Assembly (NCBI GenBank): GCA_003118195.1
Contig: BEXV01000155.1
Location: 293,579-357,578 of the forward strand
Origin: Hemicentrotus pulcherrimus
Taxonomy: Eukaryota; Echinodermata; Echinoidea; Camarodonta; Strongylocentrotidae
Direction of reading: 5' to 3'
Length of the DNA stretch: 64,000 nt
Shown: piece after piece, positions 60,053 through 64,000 of the stretch
How the letters are laid out: every line of letters starts with the position of its first letter
Position numbering within the stretch: the first letter of the stretch is position 1
Program-made: the position numbers and the translations under genes
Notes under the pieces: model-generated
Seen by the model: only the letters and a program-made list of their open reading frames with translations
Databases searched by the model: none
Told to the model about the DNA's origin: nothing

Positions 60053-61858
60053 CAGGCCTCTGCAACATTTAAATTGCAGGAAATATCTAGCTTCAAACTT
60101 TGTCTTTGTGTCTTCAAAACATTTTGAAAGTCATTTTCTCAAACAGTGAGCTTATCATGTTGTTTATCCTCTACGCTATCTCTTTTCAAAATCATAAAGT
60201 GTCAAGGAAGAGCAATTTCCTTAAGTAACTAATTTCCTACAAGTAACTTACTATAAACAGATCATAATTACATACTCTAGAGAAAGGATGTGCAATAGCT
60301 TCCTAACGAACGCATCATAAAACCCATGTCAGTATCACAGATCTATGTCATGTTACTGAATAACTCAGTAAGATGAGTAGGTACTTGACAGACACGTCCG
60401 CTGCCAACAACTTCATCTTAAAGTGTACCAATCATCAACAAATATGTTGATCCATATGCTAAGGATTCAATGTCACTTCACTATATTGAAGAAAAATATT
60501 GGCTTCAAGAGATACAGTACATTGCAAGTTTAGATACACCCTCAAATTTTCAATTTTAAAATAGTGACTTGTGAGCAGATTACTACATATCTCATTACAG
60601 AAAACAGACATTTCTTGTGGCTTATAGAAGTTTTCTTAAGATACGACACGGATTTACTGAAAATCATCATCAAATGTTGCCAAGCATCTTTTATAAACCA
60701 CATTGGATTAAACATGAAGGACTTCTAAATCTCAAGTCAACATGAAAAGTTTACTAGCTTTGGTGGTTGTTTAGGAAGAATCCCAGTCAGGATTTCCTAA
60801 GTAATCTGACTTGGACCTACAATGTAAAGCAATATTGTTTGGAACAAAGAGGAAGATTATTAAAATCAATCAAGCAAATTATATATACAGGTAGGTTACA
60901 TGAGAGCTTAGTGATTTATCCACCTCCCGTTCCAAACATCCTTCTCAAACCTCATCCAGATCCTGCCTCTAAACAAGGAGATTAAGTTTCAGGTATAAAA
61001 CTTTATAGAGCCAACAAGAAATATAATTTTTTGTGGCTTTTCATATTTTTACAGGATGTTTTTGTTTGGAATCATAATCTTAACCGTGTTATTCCTAAGA
61101 ATTCTAACTCCGTTTACAAGGCTGTTAAGAACAAAGTTCCATTTCCTTTTTTAATATCAACCTACTTTTTGTGTTACTATCTCTATTTTTGTCCTTTCTC
61201 CTTTGTCTTCTCCTTGTTAAATCACTTTATAATATTCTCCATCATTTTGTTTTATCCCCCATATTTCTCCTGCCCATGCCAAATCATTTTCTAACATTAT
61301 AACAATAGCAAGGACTTGCATGAAATCAACTCAAAGGCAATCAAATACCCTACTGTATAGTGCCCATAGATATCATATTCGGAGTACGTAATGTGTAATT
61401 ATTGAATTCGCACATTTCAAAAGATGGTGCAAAGGGCTTTTTAAATTGTCCTAGGTTGATTTTTTTAGGACTGATATGATCCTGCTCATTTGTTTTATCT
61501 CTATTTTCCTTTCTTTTTTTGATCAGACGACTACATTTAAGCCAACAAGTGCAACAACGATCCTAAAGTGAATACAAAAAACCTCTTAGCCTGAAACAAA
61601 TACATCTGACAAGTACATTGCGCAAGATTTCTAGAATTTCAGCAAAGTCATCTCAGAATTAAGCAATACAACAGATCAGAGTGATTCATTCGTTTTTTCA
61701 AAACGCTTGTGTTCTAATTGCATTAAAATGACAATGTTCCAGTTCATGTCAGTACACATCCGGAGTGTTTCATGGTTCTATGACAGACGCTCATGCAACA
61801 ATTGCCATGTGGTCAGTTTCATACACTAACAGAACCCCTCACTTCACCCATGGATTTA

Positions 61859-62310
61859 GGGTGCGTTCAAGCCATTTTTCGAAGCTAGAATCACAAATAA
61901 AAACACTGTTAAAACACACGGTTACTGCGGGAGATCGTTGAAGCAATTTTCCATCAACGCTGATTCTCGCTCATATCAAGCCCAGCCACTCCGAATCACA
62001 CTTTGCAGTTTGACCCAGGAAGTATAGGTCAACTTCGGCGCACTCTTTCTGAATTTGTTTACTGTTGACTATCGGCCAAACCGAAAGCAGGCCACGATAA
62101 TGACATCCTAGAATCATGATTGAGATCTCTGCTCAACGATTTTTAGCGACCGTGATTCTGCAGAATCACGTTACAAAACGCATCTTTTTCAGCATTTCGT
62201 GTTTGCGTTTTGAAACGTTTATTTTTACGACCGACGTAAAACCGTGTTTTAAACTATACGTCTTTGAAAACCGTGTTTCTAAGGTGAACAAGTGTCGCTT
62301 GAGTGCACAC
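61859..62310. mobile_element. Longer copy of the GGGTGCGTTCAAGC MITE family
   Basis: It begins AGGGTGCGTTCAAGCCATTT, contains TCACGTTACAAAACGCATCT and ACCGTGTTTCTAAGGTGA, and ends in a degraded GTGTCGCTTGAGTGCACAC. It retains more CpGs than the 25-kb copy, which lacks about 250 bases of its interior. Confidence 0.75.
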
Positions 62311-62419
62311 TTACTTTATAGTGACACCACCTTGCATCTCAATGGATCCACAGATCAACCCTGGACAAATGCTGCACTCAACCTAGGCCAGATTTGTCAG
62401 TTTGTGCATTATTTTTTTT

Positions 62420-62790
62420 CTTCATTAATCATCACTTTTCCCCTCCCTTACGTTCCCACACAGAGCACAAAGTCTTCACGAATAGCAGGATCCCAGAAAA
62501 TAGACCAGTGCGAGGGTGATCTTTTTTAGCTTATTAGGGCACTTTTGCAAGCACTACGGAAGGCAATGACAACTAACATGAGCAAAAAAACAATCTGCGC
62601 TTGCGCGAACCAGGATTTCTCTGTCCTGTTCATATTCACAACCGTACACCGCCATGATAGCAATCATTCCCTAATCACGACAGAAGAGCTATATCACCGT
62701 AATTCTCCCGTCGTCTTTGCTTCCCTCGTGTTTGCGAAAGCGCTCTAATGGGGACGAGACATGGACACAGTCCGGGCAGTGGACTATACC
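62420..62790. promoter_or_regulatory. CpG-rich patch, possible promoter
   Basis: About 370 bases carry CpGs at far higher density than the surroundings, including GCGCTTGCGCGAACC and GTTTGCGAAAGCGCTC. On the minus strand an ATG in the context CTATCATGGCGG lies at about 62655, followed by about 33 open codons, but no convincing splice donor was seen. The patch is about 7.3 kb upstream of plakin exon A in transcript direction, so it could be a promoter for a CH1-containing isoform. It sits next to a CpG-containing transposon copy and may simply be transposon-derived. Confidence 0.25.
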
Positions 62791-64000
62791 CAAGTACCCA
62801 ACCCTAACCTACAATGTACAATCAAATCCCAAACCTAAGCTTAACCTTGAGGGAATAAAGCCTGGATCAATAGACCAATTTCATAATACAATTAAATTTA
62901 ATGCATAAATCTTTGTTTAAAGTGCCATATTACAAAAAAAATAATTCACCTGTTACAAATAAGCAGCCAGGGCAACTATGTACATAAGAGATAGGAGACT
63001 ACAAACTTGCGAATGATTAGAGGACTTGCGATTGATTTGGATCAATCGTGACTCTTTGTAAGACGGGGCCCTAGGGACCGAATGATTTAAGTCCTCTTCA
63101 AGAGGCTTGGTGCCTTACCAAAGGGAACTAGCACAACAGCATGTTTTGTTTTGGGGTGCCTCCTGGTTAAGAGACGACTGCTCCATCACCGAACCATTGT
63201 GCTTCACGTTACATAATAAAATAATGCGCAACCGGAAGTCTAGAAATTGCAAAGCAAACGATTAGATAATGTTAATGACCTCTCTGGCAATGCCCTACAG
63301 GTAATCTAAACCCAGTCGATCCATAAAGGACAAAATCAATAATACATTGTATTCTAGATACCTCTGTCTAGATCTACCAATAAGGGTAGCGATGCATTGT
63401 AGATTATCTGGGAATTACACTCAAGCTGTCAAGCTTTTGGCAGATTCCTTGAGCAAAAGGACAGCAAAAATCAACTTCTATTATGTCAATACCATAGAAA
63501 AGGCATCGTTTAACAATGTTTTCAATTTTACAAATCCGAGATCCATGTCCATACGTGTTATCAGTGTCTGTGATATGGTGTAATATTGAAGCCCTTAAAA
63601 AATGTATACCTACAGTAGCTCAAATAAGAAAATCATCATATAGCAAAAGGAGCATACAGACTAGATAACAAAATTGTATAAAGAAATTGGTTTTGATGAG
63701 GTCAGTTGACATGAAAGCCGTCTAATCATAGCATGGTCAAGCTTAGCCTCGTCCAATTCTGTGATTTTCGTATGTTATGACAATCAGACTATAGAATGGG
63801 ATGCTGATTCTTTTTCTTGCTTTTTTCAGAGACTGGAAGTGCATTCGATGAATTTACTTGCAAGGTTTCCTCAATTCCCAGGATAACTGAGCACCCAGAG
63901 CACTGTGATTAAGATGGATTAAAAAACCTAAAGCTTTCAGCCATGTATTAACTAAGTGTTCATTAGAGCAAATAGACTGTAAGTTGCCATGCTACATGCC

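Larger units (their letters stand above)
55153..64000. other. Upstream intron or 5' flank of the plakin gene
   Basis: Exon A needs one base of its first codon from an upstream exon, so at least one more exon lies to the right. I could not identify it. The stretch contains nested MITEs (55.6-55.95 kb), a TTAA-flanked element (56.1-56.66 kb), a palindromic repeat (57.65-57.8 kb), a TIR element inserted in another repeat (59.02-59.41 kb), a CT tract (59.83-60.05 kb), a degenerate MITE copy (61.86-62.3 kb) and a CpG-rich patch (62.4-62.8 kb). The remainder is AT-rich and featureless to my reading. Confidence 0.6.

Noticed and set aside
59720..60149. Arg/Glu-rich and Leu/Ser-rich frames of 108-112 codons
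   Set aside because: Both strands of a CT microsatellite.
60767..61294. Two plus-strand frames (72 and 87 codons) around an ACAGGATGTTTTTG junction
   Set aside because: Considered as remnants of a retroelement or a gene, but no conserved motif could be identified and the second becomes hydrophobic low-complexity sequence.
62116..62529. 137-codon plus-strand frame
   Set aside because: Mostly inside a non-autonomous MITE copy; no transposase motif recognised.

Overview
The window is animal nuclear DNA: AT-rich, almost entirely non-coding, with GT-AG introns, long microsatellites and many small non-autonomous DNA transposons. I read it as a marine invertebrate deuterostome, most likely a sea urchin. 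That assignment rests on the style of the repeats and the divergence of the one recognisable protein, so it is moderate at best. No bacterial or viral gene, rRNA, true tRNA gene or CRISPR array was found.

One gene is clear. On the minus strand, four short exons (55152-55091, 30451-30362, 29642-29565, 28939-28847) join in frame to encode a complete first calponin-homology domain (CH1) of the actin-binding module of a plakin/spectraplakin (MACF1/dystonin/plectin/Shot family). Exon lengths are 62, 90, 78 and 93 bp. Every junction has consensus splice sites and compatible phase, and both actinin-type PROSITE patterns are satisfied. The CH2 exons that must follow were not found, so they probably lie beyond coordinate 1, which implies an intron of at least 28.8 kb.

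Inside that downstream intron, at 13677-13570 on the same strand, is a candidate alternative first exon: an ATG with an upstream in-frame stop, 36 codons, a GTAAAT donor, and a GC- and CpG-richer 5' flank. It ends in phase 0, as does the last CH1 exon, so both could splice to the same CH2 acceptor. An isoform started here would lack CH1 but could keep CH2, like the CH2-only isoforms known for vertebrate and fly spectraplakins. This is the most interesting biological inference in the window.

Layout: 1-13.5 kb, intron with a telomere-like minisatellite, tRNA-derived repeats and a TTAA-flanked MITE. 13.57-14.25 kb, candidate internal promoter and first exon. 14.3-28.4 kb, intron with a purine tract and at least five foldback/TIR elements. 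28.36-28.84 kb, a large (AAT)n/(ATC)n microsatellite abutting a splice donor. 28.85-30.45 kb, the CH1 exon cluster. 30.45-55.09 kb, one 24.6-kb intron with two assembly gaps that start in poly-C runs, a SINE and many MITEs. 55.09-55.15 kb, the first CH1 exon. 55.15-64 kb, upstream intron or 5' flank with nested MITEs and a CpG-rich patch at 62.4-62.8 kb.

Nearly all other open reading frames are short, random or microsatellite-derived and are not annotated as genes.
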